The position numbers and the translations under genes were made by a program. Under the pieces are notes generated by a model. The model saw only the letters and a program-made list of their open reading frames with translations. It made no database searches and was not told the origin of the DNA. Shown piece after piece: positions 1-8,053 of a DNA stretch of 64,000 nt. Numbering within the stretch: the first letter of the stretch is position 1; each line of letters starts with the position of its first letter. The stretch comes from Nitrosomonadales bacterium (lineage in GTDB: Bacteria > Pseudomonadota > Gammaproteobacteria > Burkholderiales > Gallionellaceae): the NCBI GenBank assembly GCA_016716325.1, contig JADJWO010000001.1, forward strand, positions 1,116,001 to 1,180,000, read 5' to 3'.

Positions 1-2
1 TG

Positions 3-371
3 ACATCCGATGGCGTGGTTTCCTATATCGGCAACCAGAACGGTTATGGCAAAGTCATCATGGTCAACCATCCGGGCCGCCATACCACCGTCTACGGTCA
101 CTTGTCCCGTTATGCCAAGGGGTTGCATCGCGGCCAACGCGTCGCACAGGGTGACGTGATCGGTCATGTCGGCATGACCGGCCTTTCCAGTGGCCCGCAC
201 TTGCACTACGAACTCAAGATCGATGGCGTACAACGCGACCCGTTGCGTGTTGCCTTGCCCGATGCCCATCCGATCGACAGCGTTCACAAAGTCGCATTCC
301 AGTCCGTATCGGACAAATTCGTGACGCAGTTGAACCTGTTGCGCAACACCAACCTCGCAATGCTCGATTAA
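3..371 (+). CDS. M23 family metallopeptidase, C-terminal part
   Basis: This is the 3' end of a peptidoglycan DD-endopeptidase or LytM-like protein; the gene starts before the window. The visible 122 residues contain the core of the Peptidase_M23 fold: the strand around YGKVIMVNH, the YGHLS segment, and the zinc-ligand motif GPHLHYE, whose HxH is characteristic of the family. The upstream HxxxD zinc ligands lie outside the window. After the domain there is a tail of about 40 residues with no recognised domain. Such proteins cut peptide cross-links in the periplasm or activate amidases. The stop lies 8 bases before the GTG of anmK, so the two genes are probably co-transcribed. Confidence 0.85.
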   Translation, partial: TSDGVVSYIGNQNGYGKVIMVNHPGRHTTVYGHLSRYAKGLHRGQRVAQGDVIGHVGMTGLSSGPHLHYELKIDGVQRDPLRVALPDAHPIDSVHKVAFQSVSDKFVTQLNLLRNTNLAMLD

Positions 372-379
372 GCGTTGCC

Positions 380-1480
380 GTGCAGGAACGCGGCCTCTAT
401 ATCGGATTGATGTCCGGCACCAGCCTGGATGGCGTCGATGCCGTCCTGGTTGAATTGGGCCAGCGCAGCCCCCGGCTACTCGCCAAGCACTACCAGCCGT
501 TTGATGCCGCTCTGAAAGACGCCCTGCTGTCCTTGCACCAAACCGGACACAATGAATTGCATCAGGCGCAACTGGCCGGCAATCTGCTGGCACAGCTTTA
601 CGCACAGTGCATCCCGCCATTATTGGCGCAAGCCCTTGTCACTGCGGATCAGGTAACTGCCATCGGCTGCCATGGACAGACCATCCGCCACTGTCCGGAG
701 CAGGGTTACACCCTGCAGATCGGCAATGCCGCCCTGCTGGTCGAACTGACCGGCATCACTGTCGTCAGCGATTTTCGCAGCCGTGATATTGCCGCAGGAG
801 GGCAGGGGGCGCCGCTGGTTCCCGCATTCCATAGCCATGTATTGCGCGATCCCGACAGGCATCGCGTCATCGTCAACATCGGGGGCATCAGCAACCTGAC
901 GGATCTTCCACCGAACGGCGCCACCTCCGGTTTCGACTGCGGGCCCGGCAACCTGTTGATGGATGCCTGGTGCATGCGGCATACCGGCAAACCGTTCGAC
1001 GACCATGGCGGATGGGCGGCATCGGGGAGCCCGTTGCCGATGTTGCTGGATCGTTTGTTACAGGAGCCGTTCTTCTCGCTGGCGCCGCCCAAAAGCAGCG
1101 GGCGTGATCTTTTCAACCTGTCGTGGCTGCAAAACAAGCTTAGGGGAAACGAAGCTGCTGCGGACGTACAGGCCACATTGCTGGAACTGACCTGCCTGTC
1201 GATTGCGCAAGCCATCCGGCAATACTGCAACGGCGCATCCGAGGTTTATCTGTGTGGCGGCGGAGTCCATAACCAGACATTGCACAAGCGTCTTGCCGCC
1301 ATGCTGGCCGACTGCACCGTGGACTCCATCAATGACCTGGGGATGGATGCCGACTATCTGGAAGCTGTCGCCTTTGCCTGGCTGGCACAACAAACGCTGC
1401 AGGGCAAGCCTGCCAACCTGCCATTGGTTACCGGCGCGGCGCATCCGTGCATTCTGGGTGCCATCTACCTTAGCCACTGA
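380..1480 (+). CDS. anmK: Anhydro-N-acetylmuramic acid kinase
   Basis: AnmK phosphorylates 1,6-anhydro-MurNAc with ring opening to MurNAc-6-phosphate in cytoplasmic peptidoglycan recycling. The 366 residues match the family length. The N-terminal phosphate-binding signature GLMSGTSLDGVDA is at residues 9-21, HGQTIRH is near 98-104, NIGGISNLT near 166-174, FDCGPGN near 185-191, and a glycine-rich CGGGVHN lies near 292. The GTG start gives YIGLMSGT the usual distance from the N-terminus; an ATG at codon 11 would remove the start of the ATP loop. The neighbouring M23 peptidase fits a cell-wall turnover theme. Confidence 0.95.
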   Translation: MQERGLYIGLMSGTSLDGVDAVLVELGQRSPRLLAKHYQPFDAALKDALLSLHQTGHNELHQAQLAGNLLAQLYAQCIPPLLAQALVTADQVTAIGCHGQTIRHCPEQGYTLQIGNAALLVELTGITVVSDFRSRDIAAGGQGAPLVPAFHSHVLRDPDRHRVIVNIGGISNLTDLPPNGATSGFDCGPGNLLMDAWCMRHTGKPFDDHGGWAASGSPLPMLLDRLLQEPFFSLAPPKSSGRDLFNLSWLQNKLRGNEAAADVQATLLELTCLSIAQAIRQYCNGASEVYLCGGGVHNQTLHKRLAAMLADCTVDSINDLGMDADYLEAVAFAWLAQQTLQGKPANLPLVTGAAHPCILGAIYLSH

Positions 1481-1500
1481 CTGGCAGTCTCAAAAGCACA

Positions 1501-1521
1501 CGGGGCGCAACGAGCGCCCCG
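1501..1521. terminator. Hairpin between convergent anmK and erpA
   Basis: A perfect 8-bp stem (CGGGGCGC/GCGCCCCG) with a 5-base loop AACGA lies in the 65-bp gap between the convergent stops of anmK and erpA. There is no strong U-tract on either side, so it is a probable but not certain bidirectional terminator. Confidence 0.5.
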
Positions 1522-1545
1522 CGTCACATAATCAAACCGCGCGGA

Positions 1546-1896
1546 TCAAACCGAAAAGGAGGAACCGCAACCGCAGGTTGTGGTGGCGTTCGGATTCTTG
1601 ATGACAAACTGCGAACCCTCCAGACCTTCCTGATAATCGATCTCTGCGCCGACCAGATACTGGAAGCTCATCGGGTCGATCAGCAGCTGCACGCCATTCT
1701 TGTCCAACACCGTGTCGTCCTCGTTCGTCACTTCGTCAAAAGTAAAGCCGTACTGGAAGCCGGAACATCCGCCACCACTGACGAAGACACGCAGTTTGAG
1801 ATCGGCATTACCCTCTTCCTCGATCAACTGCTTCACCTTGTTGGCGGCGCTGTCGGTAAACAATAGCGGGTCCTGAGTTTCGGTTATTGCATTCAT
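1546..1896 (-). CDS. erpA: A-type iron-sulfur cluster insertion protein
   Basis: This is an ErpA/IscA-family carrier that delivers Fe-S clusters to apoproteins. The 116-residue product carries the three conserved cysteines of the family: Cys44 in GGGCSGF and Cys108/Cys110 in the C-terminal TCGCGSSF. The ATG at 1896 was chosen because GAGGAGAT stands 6 bases before it; an in-frame upstream ATG at 1929 would overlap the preceding bactofilin gene and lacks a ribosome site. It is the last gene of the minus-strand run argC-DUF6776-bactofilin-erpA, 22 bp after the bactofilin stop. Confidence 0.93.
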   Translation of the reverse strand: MNAITETQDPLLFTDSAANKVKQLIEEEGNADLKLRVFVSGGGCSGFQYGFTFDEVTNEDDTVLDKNGVQLLIDPMSFQYLVGAEIDYQEGLEGSQFVIKNPNATTTCGCGSSFSV

Positions 1897-1918
1897 GGGG
1901 TTATCTCCTCGATATCGG

Positions 1919-2326
1919 TTATTCTGCACTGCTTAATTTGAACGCCACCACCTTATCCTGCGTGGCGGCATCACCATGCAACAGGCGACCTTCAATGATC
2001 GCACCCAACTGGATCTCCAGCGTCTTGTAATGCACGTCGCCTGTGACCCTTGCCTTGCCTTGCAGTTCCAGATATTCGCTGGCAATCACCGAGCCACTGA
2101 TCGAGCCATTGACGACCAGATGGGTAACATTCACTTCGCCATTTACGCACGCATGCTCACTCAGGACCAGCGTACTCGGTTTATCCTGGACTGCAACGAC
2201 ATTGCCGTTCACCTGCCCGTCGATACGCATACCCCCACTGAAACTCAGGTCGCCATCAATGACCGTCCCAGCCCCGATCAATGAATCGATCCGGTTCTGC
2301 GGTTTGCTGTGTTTCTTGCTGAACAT
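1919..2326 (-). CDS. Bactofilin family cytoskeletal protein
   Basis: This 135-residue protein has the bactofilin (DUF583) fold, a right-handed beta helix built from short strand repeats. The run from about residue 19 (TVIDGDLSFSGGMRIDGQVNG) to residue 115 (GAIIEGRLLHG) shows the typical alternating hydrophobic and glycine pattern. Bactofilins polymerise without nucleotide and scaffold cell-wall or envelope proteins, and neighbouring M23 peptidase genes are a known association. A good ribosome site, TAAGGAGC, precedes the ATG. The N-terminal KKHSKPQNR stretch could bind membrane or DNA. Confidence 0.9.
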   Translation of the reverse strand: MFSKKHSKPQNRIDSLIGAGTVIDGDLSFSGGMRIDGQVNGNVVAVQDKPSTLVLSEHACVNGEVNVTHLVVNGSISGSVIASEYLELQGKARVTGDVHYKTLEIQLGAIIEGRLLHGDAATQDKVVAFKLSSAE

Positions 2327-2342
2327 CGCTTGCTCCTTAAGC

Positions 2343-3080
2343 TTATGGAAGGGTCACGCTCTGCCGTACTCTCGGCTCGCTCGCTCCTTGCTCGAACACC
2401 CGTACCTGAACTGCCTCCAACTGCGCTGCGGGAGGCAGCTGGAAGCTTTGCTCAATGCGTTGATAATACTTGAAACTGAGCTGGAATTGTTCATTCCCCG
2501 ACTCGTCCTGCGGGAATACATAGGTAGTCCGCGCTCCATTTTCCAGCACAGTGGCAACCACTTGATAGCTGCCAGCGAATATCCTGGCGCGCTTTCCGCT
2601 TTGCACCAGCAGCGCATGCAGGTGATACTCGCCCGGCATGCTATCCCGATCGAGTCTCACACGATGAATTCCCAATTCACCTTCCTTGCCGCGTACCGCA
2701 GTAAGGTTCTGGAAGAACGCCAGATCTTCCTGAAGATGGCCGTTCTCGTCCGTCATCACCTTCAATTGCCTGGTCGCTTCCCGGTTGCTGGCCTGCTCGA
2801 TCTGGATTTGCCGCTCATATTGCGCGATCTGGTCGCGCAAATGCACATTCTCGTCACCCAGTTTGGCGACACGATCGCGCAACTGCTCGAGTTCCTGTTG
2901 CGCCTGTCCGCGATTGAACCCTGCCAACTCAAGTCCGCTACCGTAGGCCCACCATGCCAAGCCGAAGGACGCCAGCACAAAGGGCACGGTCATGCTCCAT
3001 CGCAAATACCACGGGATATGCGCCTGCACCGACAGCTTCGGTGCGGAAATACCGAACCTGCGACTAACGCGTCGCCACAT
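2343..3080 (-). CDS. Membrane-anchored coiled-coil protein, DUF6776-like
   Basis: The product has 245 residues. It begins with a short basic cytoplasmic segment, then one membrane helix at about residues 28-46, a coiled coil rich in Q/E/R at about 57-125, and a C-terminal domain of beta character at about 130-245. It resembles the DUF6776 proteins found beside bactofilin in Nitrosomonadales. Its function is unknown; the anchor, coiled coil and bactofilin neighbour suggest an envelope scaffold role. Its ATG overlaps the argC stop by one base (TAATG), so translation is probably coupled. The stretch VFEQGASE near the C-terminus is encoded by an 18-bp sequence that also occurs at 49861. Confidence 0.75.
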   Translation of the reverse strand: MWRRVSRRFGISAPKLSVQAHIPWYLRWSMTVPFVLASFGLAWWAYGSGLELAGFNRGQAQQELEQLRDRVAKLGDENVHLRDQIAQYERQIQIEQASNREATRQLKVMTDENGHLQEDLAFFQNLTAVRGKEGELGIHRVRLDRDSMPGEYHLHALLVQSGKRARIFAGSYQVVATVLENGARTTYVFPQDESGNEQFQLSFKYYQRIEQSFQLPPAAQLEAVQVRVFEQGASEPRVRQSVTLP

Positions 3081-4108
3081 TATGGTAACAAAGGCACATT
3101 ATTCAGCGCCGTCTCCTCTGGAAATCCGAACAGGATGTTCATGTTTTGCACGGCCTGGCCCGCCGCCCCCTTGACCAGGTTGTCGATCACGGACAACACC
3201 ACGACCGTATCGCCGCCCTGCGGCCTGTGCACTGCGATGCGGCAGCAATTCGCGCCGCGCACGGAACGTGTCTCGGGCATGCTGCCTGCCGGCATCACGT
3301 CGACGAAAGGCTCGCCCGCATAACGCTGCTCAAACAGCGCCTGCAGATCCACGTCGCGCGTCAACTTGCCATATAACGTGGCATGGATGCCGCGTATCAT
3401 CGGCGTCAGGTGCGGCACGAACGTCAGGCCGACTTCCTTGCCGGCCATTCTTTGCAAACCCTGCCTGATCTCCGGCAGATGGCGGTGCCCCGGCACTCCG
3501 TAGGCTTTGAAGTTATCGGATGCTTCCGGGAATAACGTGTGGACTTCCGCCTTGCGACCGGCTCCGGAAACACCCGATTTGGCATCCGCGATCAGGCTAT
3601 CTTCCTCGATCACGCCCGCCTCCAGCAACGGCATGAACCCCAGTTGCACGGCCGTCGGATAACAGCCCGGGTTGGCGACCAGCCGCGCCTGCCCGATCTG
3701 CTCCCGGTTCACTTCCGGCAAGCCGTACACCGCCTCTGCGACCAGCTCCGGGCACGCATGCGTCATGCCATACCACTTTTCCCACTCGGCGATATCCTGG
3801 ATGCGGAAATCGGCAGCAAGGTCGATCACCTTCACGCCCGCATCAAGCAGGGCAGGCACCTGCTGCATCGCAATGCCGTTCGGCGTGGCGAAGAACACCA
3901 GGTCGCACTGCTCGAGATGCGCCTGATCAGGGTGACTGAATGGCAGGTCAACGTGACCGCGCAAGCTGGAATACATCTGGCTGACCGGCGTACCCGCATC
4001 GGCACGCGAAGTGATTACACGCAACTCCGCCTGCGGATGCGCCGCCAACAGGCGCAACAACTCCACTCCCGTATAACCCGTACCACCGACTATGCCAACT
4101 TTGATCAT
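3080..4108 (-). CDS. argC: N-acetyl-gamma-glutamyl-phosphate reductase
   Basis: ArgC reduces N-acetyl-glutamyl phosphate to the semialdehyde with NADPH, the third step of arginine synthesis. The NADP-binding GGTGYTG is at residues 8-14 and the catalytic cysteine is in NPGCYPTA (Cys149); the C-terminal half contains the conserved GVPGHRHLPEI segment. The 342-residue length is normal for type 1 ArgC. I placed the start at the ATG at 4108, because GAGGA lies 9 bases before it; the earlier in-frame ATG at 4117 directly abuts that ribosome site. Confidence 0.95.
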   Translation of the reverse strand: MIKVGIVGGTGYTGVELLRLLAAHPQAELRVITSRADAGTPVSQMYSSLRGHVDLPFSHPDQAHLEQCDLVFFATPNGIAMQQVPALLDAGVKVIDLAADFRIQDIAEWEKWYGMTHACPELVAEAVYGLPEVNREQIGQARLVANPGCYPTAVQLGFMPLLEAGVIEEDSLIADAKSGVSGAGRKAEVHTLFPEASDNFKAYGVPGHRHLPEIRQGLQRMAGKEVGLTFVPHLTPMIRGIHATLYGKLTRDVDLQALFEQRYAGEPFVDVMPAGSMPETRSVRGANCCRIAVHRPQGGDTVVVLSVIDNLVKGAAGQAVQNMNILFGFPEETALNNVPLLP

Positions 4109-4155
4109 TTCGAACATTCCTCAATAACACGTCGCATCATACAACAAACCCCAAT

Positions 4156-4183
4156 GCAAAAGCCGCCCAAGGGCGGCTTTTGC
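4156..4183 (-). terminator. Terminator after rpsI
   Basis: A 12-bp perfect stem, GCAAAAGCCGCC/GGCGGCTTTTGC, with a 4-base loop lies 19 bp beyond the rpsI stop. On the minus strand the rising arm ends in CTTTTGC, typical of an intrinsic terminator. It separates the rplM-rpsI operon from argC. Confidence 0.8.
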
Positions 4184-4201
4184 GATACATCCGAACAGCT
4201 T

Positions 4202-4594
4202 TTAACGCTTGGAGAACTGCTTGCGGCGACGCGCCTTGCGCAGACCGACCTTCTTGCGCTCGACCTCGCGAGCATCGCGAGTCACCAAGCCTGCCTGTTT
4301 CAGCGCAGGCTTGAATTCTGCGTTGTAATCGATCAGGGCGCGGGTGATGCCATGACGCACCGCACCGGCCTGTCCCGCTTCACCGCCACCAATGACGTTC
4401 ACCATGATATCGAACTTGGTCAGCGTATCGGTCAGCGTCAGCGGCTGGCGCACGATCATGCGGCCCGTTTCACGGGAGAAGAACACATCCACCGGCTTGT
4501 CGTTGACGGTGATATCGCCCTTGCCCGGCTTGATAAACACGCGGGCCACCGCGCTCTTGCGACGGCCGGTTCCATAGTTATAAGTCACGCTCAT
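4202..4594 (-). CDS. rpsI: 30S ribosomal protein S9
   Basis: S9 contacts the P-site tRNA on the small-subunit head through its C-terminal tail. The 130-residue sequence has the family features YGTGRRKSAVARVF near the N-terminus, the GGGEAGQAGA loop in the middle, and the basic C-terminus RKARRRKQFSKR. It is the second gene of the universal rplM-rpsI operon, 2 bp after the rplM stop. Confidence 0.98.
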   Translation of the reverse strand: MSVTYNYGTGRRKSAVARVFIKPGKGDITVNDKPVDVFFSRETGRMIVRQPLTLTDTLTKFDIMVNVIGGGEAGQAGAVRHGITRALIDYNAEFKPALKQAGLVTRDAREVERKKVGLRKARRRKQFSKR

Positions 4595-4596
4595 GA

Positions 4597-5034
4597 TTAA
4601 GCCTTCAACAGATTGACGGGTTTGGGTTGCTGCGCTTCATGCGGATGCGTCGCACCCCCATATACTTTCATCTTGTTCAGCATCGCATAGCCCAGCGGGC
4701 CCTTGGGCAACATGCCCTTGACTGCCTTCTCCAGAACGCGACCGGGATGGCGCGCCTGCAATTTGGCAAAATTGGTGGTGTACAAACCGCCCGGATAGGT
4801 CGTATGACGATGGTACAGCTTGGCTTCCGTCTTATTGCCAGTCACGCGCAGTTTGTCTGCATTGACCACGACGACATAGTCACCGGTATCGACGTGCGGG
4901 GTATAGATCGCCTTATGCTTGCCACGCAGGCGCGCAGCAATCTGCGCGGCCAGACGGCCCAGCACTTGATCGGCTGCATCGACCAGAAGCCAGTCGTGCT
5001 GGACTTCATGGGACTTGGCGGAAAATGTTTTCAT
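4597..5034 (-). CDS. rplM: 50S ribosomal protein L13
   Basis: L13 is an early-assembly protein of the large subunit. Diagnostic segments are DWLLVDAADQVLGRLA, the HVDTGDYVVVVNA motif, and AVKGMLPKGPLG in the C-terminal half. The start is set at the ATG at 5034, with AGGA nine bases upstream. An in-frame GTG two codons earlier has the ribosome site only 3 bases away. The product is then 145 residues, close to the usual 142. Confidence 0.97.
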   Translation of the reverse strand: MKTFSAKSHEVQHDWLLVDAADQVLGRLAAQIAARLRGKHKAIYTPHVDTGDYVVVVNADKLRVTGNKTEAKLYHRHTTYPGGLYTTNFAKLQARHPGRVLEKAVKGMLPKGPLGYAMLNKMKVYGGATHPHEAQQPKPVNLLKA

Positions 5035-5080
5035 AGCCACTATTCCTAAAGATTCAATCGGTAAACGTCAAAGGGCGCGC

Positions 5081-5110
5081 ATTCTATTGCAGGCTGCACG
5101 CCAGTGTCAA
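5081..5110 (-). promoter_or_regulatory. Sigma-70 promoter of rplM-rpsI
   Basis: On the minus strand TTGACA (5110-5105) and TAGAAT (5086-5081) are separated by 18 bases, a near-consensus sigma-70 promoter, with transcription expected to start about 40 bases before the rplM ATG. Confidence 0.75.
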
Positions 5111-5238
5111 ACGCTATTTTGGAAGAGTTGCCGCGCGACTGGCCGTGACCCTAACAGGCATCGCACACCGGCAGAATTATGGGACGAGCAAGAAATCTGT
5201 GTAAGATTGCGTCCGCATCCAGTCCACGAAATACAACC

Positions 5239-6027
5239 ATGTCCTGGTATATCACCAACCTTATCGCCGCCCTCCTGTTGCCACCCCTCAGCCTGCTGCT
5301 GTTATTCGCATCGGGAATTTACCTGCTCTACCGCCGCCACAAGTTCGCCAAACCGCTGTTGCTGGCCACGTTCGCCCTGTTCTGGATCACTGCCACGCCC
5401 TATTTCTCTGATAGCGCCCTGCACTTGCTGGAAGCGCAGACTGCCCCCCTGGATGATGGCCGCCAGAAGGCCGGCGCGATCGTGATACTCGGCGGCGGTA
5501 CATATTTCCACGCTCCCGAATATAACAATCAGGACACCATCAGTGAAACCGCGCTGGTTCGTCTGCGCTATGGTGCAAGGCTGCAGCGCAAGACCGGCAA
5601 ACCGATCCTGGTAACCGGCGGCAGGCCGCTCGGCAACAGCGCTTCCGAAGCACGGCAAATGCGCCTTGTCCTGGAGCAGGACTTCCAGGTGCCGGTACGC
5701 TGGACGGAAGACGCCTCGGACAACACCCTGGAAAATGCGCGCTATTCGTTCCGGACCCTGCAACAAGACGGCATCGGAAAAGTCTACCTGGTCACGCACG
5801 CCTGGCACATGCCACGCGCGGCGGATGCTTTCCGGCGCGCGGGATTCGAGGTCGTCGAAGCGCCGACCGCCTTCACCACGCGTTACCGCACCGATCTGCT
5901 TGCATTCCTGCCTCGCGCCGAAGCCGCAAAGAATTCCAGGATTTTCGTCCACGAATTAATCGGTTCGCTCTGGTATCGGTTAAAGTTCATGCTTTCCAAC
6001 AGCAAGACGAACGAGGGAACAACATGA
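5239..6027 (+). CDS. YdcF/ElyC-like DUF218 envelope protein
   Basis: This 262-residue protein has two N-terminal membrane helices (about residues 4-30 and 38-55) followed by a periplasmic DUF218 domain. Recognisable DUF218 segments are GAIVILGGG, a GKPILVTGG strand, the EDASDNTLENA motif that lines the proposed active site, and VYLVTHAWHMPRA. It is closest to the ElyC/YdcF-like proteins implicated in envelope or lipid-carrier homeostasis; the substrate is unknown. The start MSWYITN was chosen since the upstream extension has no membrane or domain character. The stop overlaps the next ATG (ATGA). Confidence 0.85.
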   Translation: MSWYITNLIAALLLPPLSLLLLFASGIYLLYRRHKFAKPLLLATFALFWITATPYFSDSALHLLEAQTAPLDDGRQKAGAIVILGGGTYFHAPEYNNQDTISETALVRLRYGARLQRKTGKPILVTGGRPLGNSASEARQMRLVLEQDFQVPVRWTEDASDNTLENARYSFRTLQQDGIGKVYLVTHAWHMPRAADAFRRAGFEVVEAPTAFTTRYRTDLLAFLPRAEAAKNSRIFVHELIGSLWYRLKFMLSNSKTNEGTT

Positions 6028-6440
6028 AAGCGCGCGTCAAATGGGTAGAACAGGTATCTTTTCTGGGCGAAACCGAAAGCAACCATGCCGTCCTGATGGA
6101 CGGCTCACCGGCCGTCGGCGGGCGCAATCTCGGGCCGCGTCCGATGGAAATGCTGCTGCTCGGCGCGGGCGGCTGCACCAGCTTCGACGTGGTATCAATC
6201 CTGAAGAAGAGCCGTCAGGCCATATCGGACTGTTATGTCGAGATTGACGCGGAACGCGCCGAAACCGACCCCAAGGTATTCACGAAGATCCACATGCATT
6301 TCGTGGTAAAGGGCAAGAATATCAAGCCCGAGGCTGTCGAAAAGGCGATTAAGCTGTCTGCGGAAAAATACTGCTCAGCCTCCATCATGCTCGGTGCGAC
6401 TGCCAGCGTGACGCACGATTTCGAGGTGGTGCAGGAATAG
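6024..6440 (+). CDS. OsmC family protein
   Basis: This OsmC/Ohr-superfamily protein of 138 residues probably reduces organic peroxides or a related thiol substrate. The first family cysteine is in GAGGCTSFD near residue 52 and the second in KYCSASIML near residue 115, both in the expected places. It is of the YhfA-like branch rather than Ohr proper. GAGGG lies 7 bases before the ATG, which overlaps the stop of the DUF218 gene by 4 bases, so the two are coupled. Confidence 0.88.
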   Translation: MKARVKWVEQVSFLGETESNHAVLMDGSPAVGGRNLGPRPMEMLLLGAGGCTSFDVVSILKKSRQAISDCYVEIDAERAETDPKVFTKIHMHFVVKGKNIKPEAVEKAIKLSAEKYCSASIMLGATASVTHDFEVVQE

Positions 6441-6517
6441 GGGACGGAGAGTGGCGAGCGGGAAGTGGGGCGCACCTACGGCGCTCAGTAACACCCCGAC
6501 TCACTACTTCCTGCTTA
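6441..6517. repeat. Inverted heptamer array between OsmC gene and coq7
   Basis: Four units of period 7 with consensus NGAGTGG run from 6441 to 6468 (GGGACGG, AGAGTGG, CGAGCGG, GAAGTGG). After a centre of about 28 bp, three inverted units follow at 6497-6517 (CGACTCA, CTACTTC, CTGCTTA). The array starts at the base after the OsmC stop and ends 8 bp before the coq7 stop, so it fills the intergenic gap. Confidence 0.6.
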
Positions 6518-6525
6518 CCGGAAAC

Positions 6526-7152
6526 TTAAATCCGGTAGGCGGCTTGCGTCAGTATCCTGGATGTGGCGCGCATCGCCAACCTGACCGGCGCGGGCAATTC
6601 CGCCCCGCCCATCTGTTTTGCCATCTCCGAATGACTGGTCTCATCCTCGTACATCTGCCGTACGACGGCGCGGCTTTTTGCGTCCTGTGGAGGCAATTTT
6701 TCCAGATGGCTTTGCAGATGCCCGCCAACCTGATGCTCGGTCTCGGCAAGGAAACCCAGATTCCACTTGTCGCCCAGCAACCCGGCAAACGCCCCCAGTG
6801 CCAGTGAACCGGTATACCAGAGCGGATTGAGCATGCTCAGATGACCGCCCAGCTCATGCACGCGCCGCGAAGTCCACGCCAGATGCTCGGTCTCCTCCTG
6901 CGCGGCTTGCTGCAGTTTCTGCTGCACAGCCGGGTCACGTGCCGTCAGGCCCTGGCCCTGGTATAACGCCTGAGCGCAAATTTCGCCGCTATGGTTGATG
7001 CGCATCAGTCCGACAGCGTGCTTCTTTTCGGCGTCATCCATCGGCACATCCGGCAGATTCGCATCCGGGTGCGGACGCACGCTGTGCGCCTGACTGAATA
7101 AGGTACGCAACCCCTTGTCGAATTCGACGATCAAACGATCAGGACTGAACAT
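6526..7152 (-). CDS. coq7: 3-demethoxyubiquinol 3-hydroxylase (Coq7)
   Basis: Coq7 is a membrane-associated di-iron monooxygenase that hydroxylates demethoxyubiquinol, the penultimate step of ubiquinone synthesis. The 208 residues carry the carboxylate and histidine ligands of the ferritin-like fold: Glu57 in NHSGEICA, Glu87 and His90 in EETEH, Glu139 in ETEH, and Glu171/His174 in DETSH. A strong ribosome site, GGAGG, lies 4 bases before the ATG. It is 20 bp downstream of trpC on the same strand. Confidence 0.95.
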   Translation of the reverse strand: MFSPDRLIVEFDKGLRTLFSQAHSVRPHPDANLPDVPMDDAEKKHAVGLMRINHSGEICAQALYQGQGLTARDPAVQQKLQQAAQEETEHLAWTSRRVHELGGHLSMLNPLWYTGSLALGAFAGLLGDKWNLGFLAETEHQVGGHLQSHLEKLPPQDAKSRAVVRQMYEDETSHSEMAKQMGGAELPAPVRLAMRATSRILTQAAYRI

Positions 7153-7172
7153 GACACCTCCCGCAATGAAAA

Positions 7173-7961
7173 TCAGGCAAACACCCTGGCCAATTCTACA
7201 CCCGGATCATTCGCACGCATGAACGCCTCACCCACCAGGAACGCATTCACCCGATGGCTTTGCATCAGGCTCACATCCTGTCGGTCATGAATACCGCTCT
7301 CGGTCACGACCACCCTGTCTTCTGGAATATGCGGCAACAGGTCCAGCGTGTTTTGCAGACTGACCTCGAAAGTGCGCAGGTTGCGGTTATTGATGCCGAC
7401 CAGCGGCGTCTTGAGATGCAGCGCCACCTTCAGTTCGTCGCCATCATGCACTTCCACCAGCACCGCCATGCCGAGCTTGTGCGCCAGGGCCTCGAATGTC
7501 TTCATCTGACCCAGGGTCAAGGCGGAGGCGATCAGCAGGATGGCGTCCGCCCCCATCGCCCTTGCCTGGTATATCTGGTATTCGCTGACGATAAAGTCCT
7601 TGCGCAATACCGGCAGGTCACAGGCGGCTCGCGCCTGCTGCAGGTATTCCGCACTCCCCTGGAAGAACTGCTCGTCGGTCAGCACCGACAGGCAGGTGGC
7701 ACCATGCTGCTCATAGCTGGCCGCAATCGTATCCGGATGAAAATCAGGACGAATAACCCCTTTGCTTGGACTGGCCTTTTTGATCTCCGCAATCACTGCG
7801 GGCTGCCCGGACGCGATCCTGCCGCGAATGGCAGCGACGAAATCGCGGACAGGCCCCGCCTGCTCCGCTTCCGCGCGTATTGTCGGCAGCGGCTTGGCCG
7901 ACAGGGCCGCAGAGACTTCCTGTGCTTTCACCGCGAGAATCTTTTTCAATATATCGGACAT
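7173..7961 (-). CDS. trpC: Indole-3-glycerol phosphate synthase
   Basis: TrpC closes the pyrrole ring to form indole-glycerol phosphate. This is the stand-alone 262-residue TIM-barrel enzyme, not fused to TrpF. Diagnostic motifs are VIAEIKKASPSKG (catalytic Lys of the family), VLRKDFI, EVHDGDEL, GINNRNL and VTESGIH in order around the barrel. AAGGG precedes the ATG. It lies about 40 kb from trpE, trpG and trpD in this window, so the trp pathway is split. Confidence 0.97.
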   Translation of the reverse strand: MSDILKKILAVKAQEVSAALSAKPLPTIRAEAEQAGPVRDFVAAIRGRIASGQPAVIAEIKKASPSKGVIRPDFHPDTIAASYEQHGATCLSVLTDEQFFQGSAEYLQQARAACDLPVLRKDFIVSEYQIYQARAMGADAILLIASALTLGQMKTFEALAHKLGMAVLVEVHDGDELKVALHLKTPLVGINNRNLRTFEVSLQNTLDLLPHIPEDRVVVTESGIHDRQDVSLMQSHRVNAFLVGEAFMRANDPGVELARVFA

Positions 7962-8007
7962 GCCGCACCCTTCCGGTTCGAGGCACGCATTCTACCCGAT
8001 GCGGAGT

Positions 8008-8015
8008 GCTAAAAT
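8008..8015 (+). promoter_or_regulatory. Extended -10 for proA in the divergent trpC-proA gap
   Basis: The 92-bp divergent gap holds TGCTAAAAT, an extended -10, 38 bp before the proA ATG. A minus-strand TAGAAT at 7994-7989 could serve trpC. No good -35 elements are seen for either. Confidence 0.4.
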
Positions 8016-8053
8016 GCGCACCACTCTCAACCTGACATAGATCCTGGAAAAGC

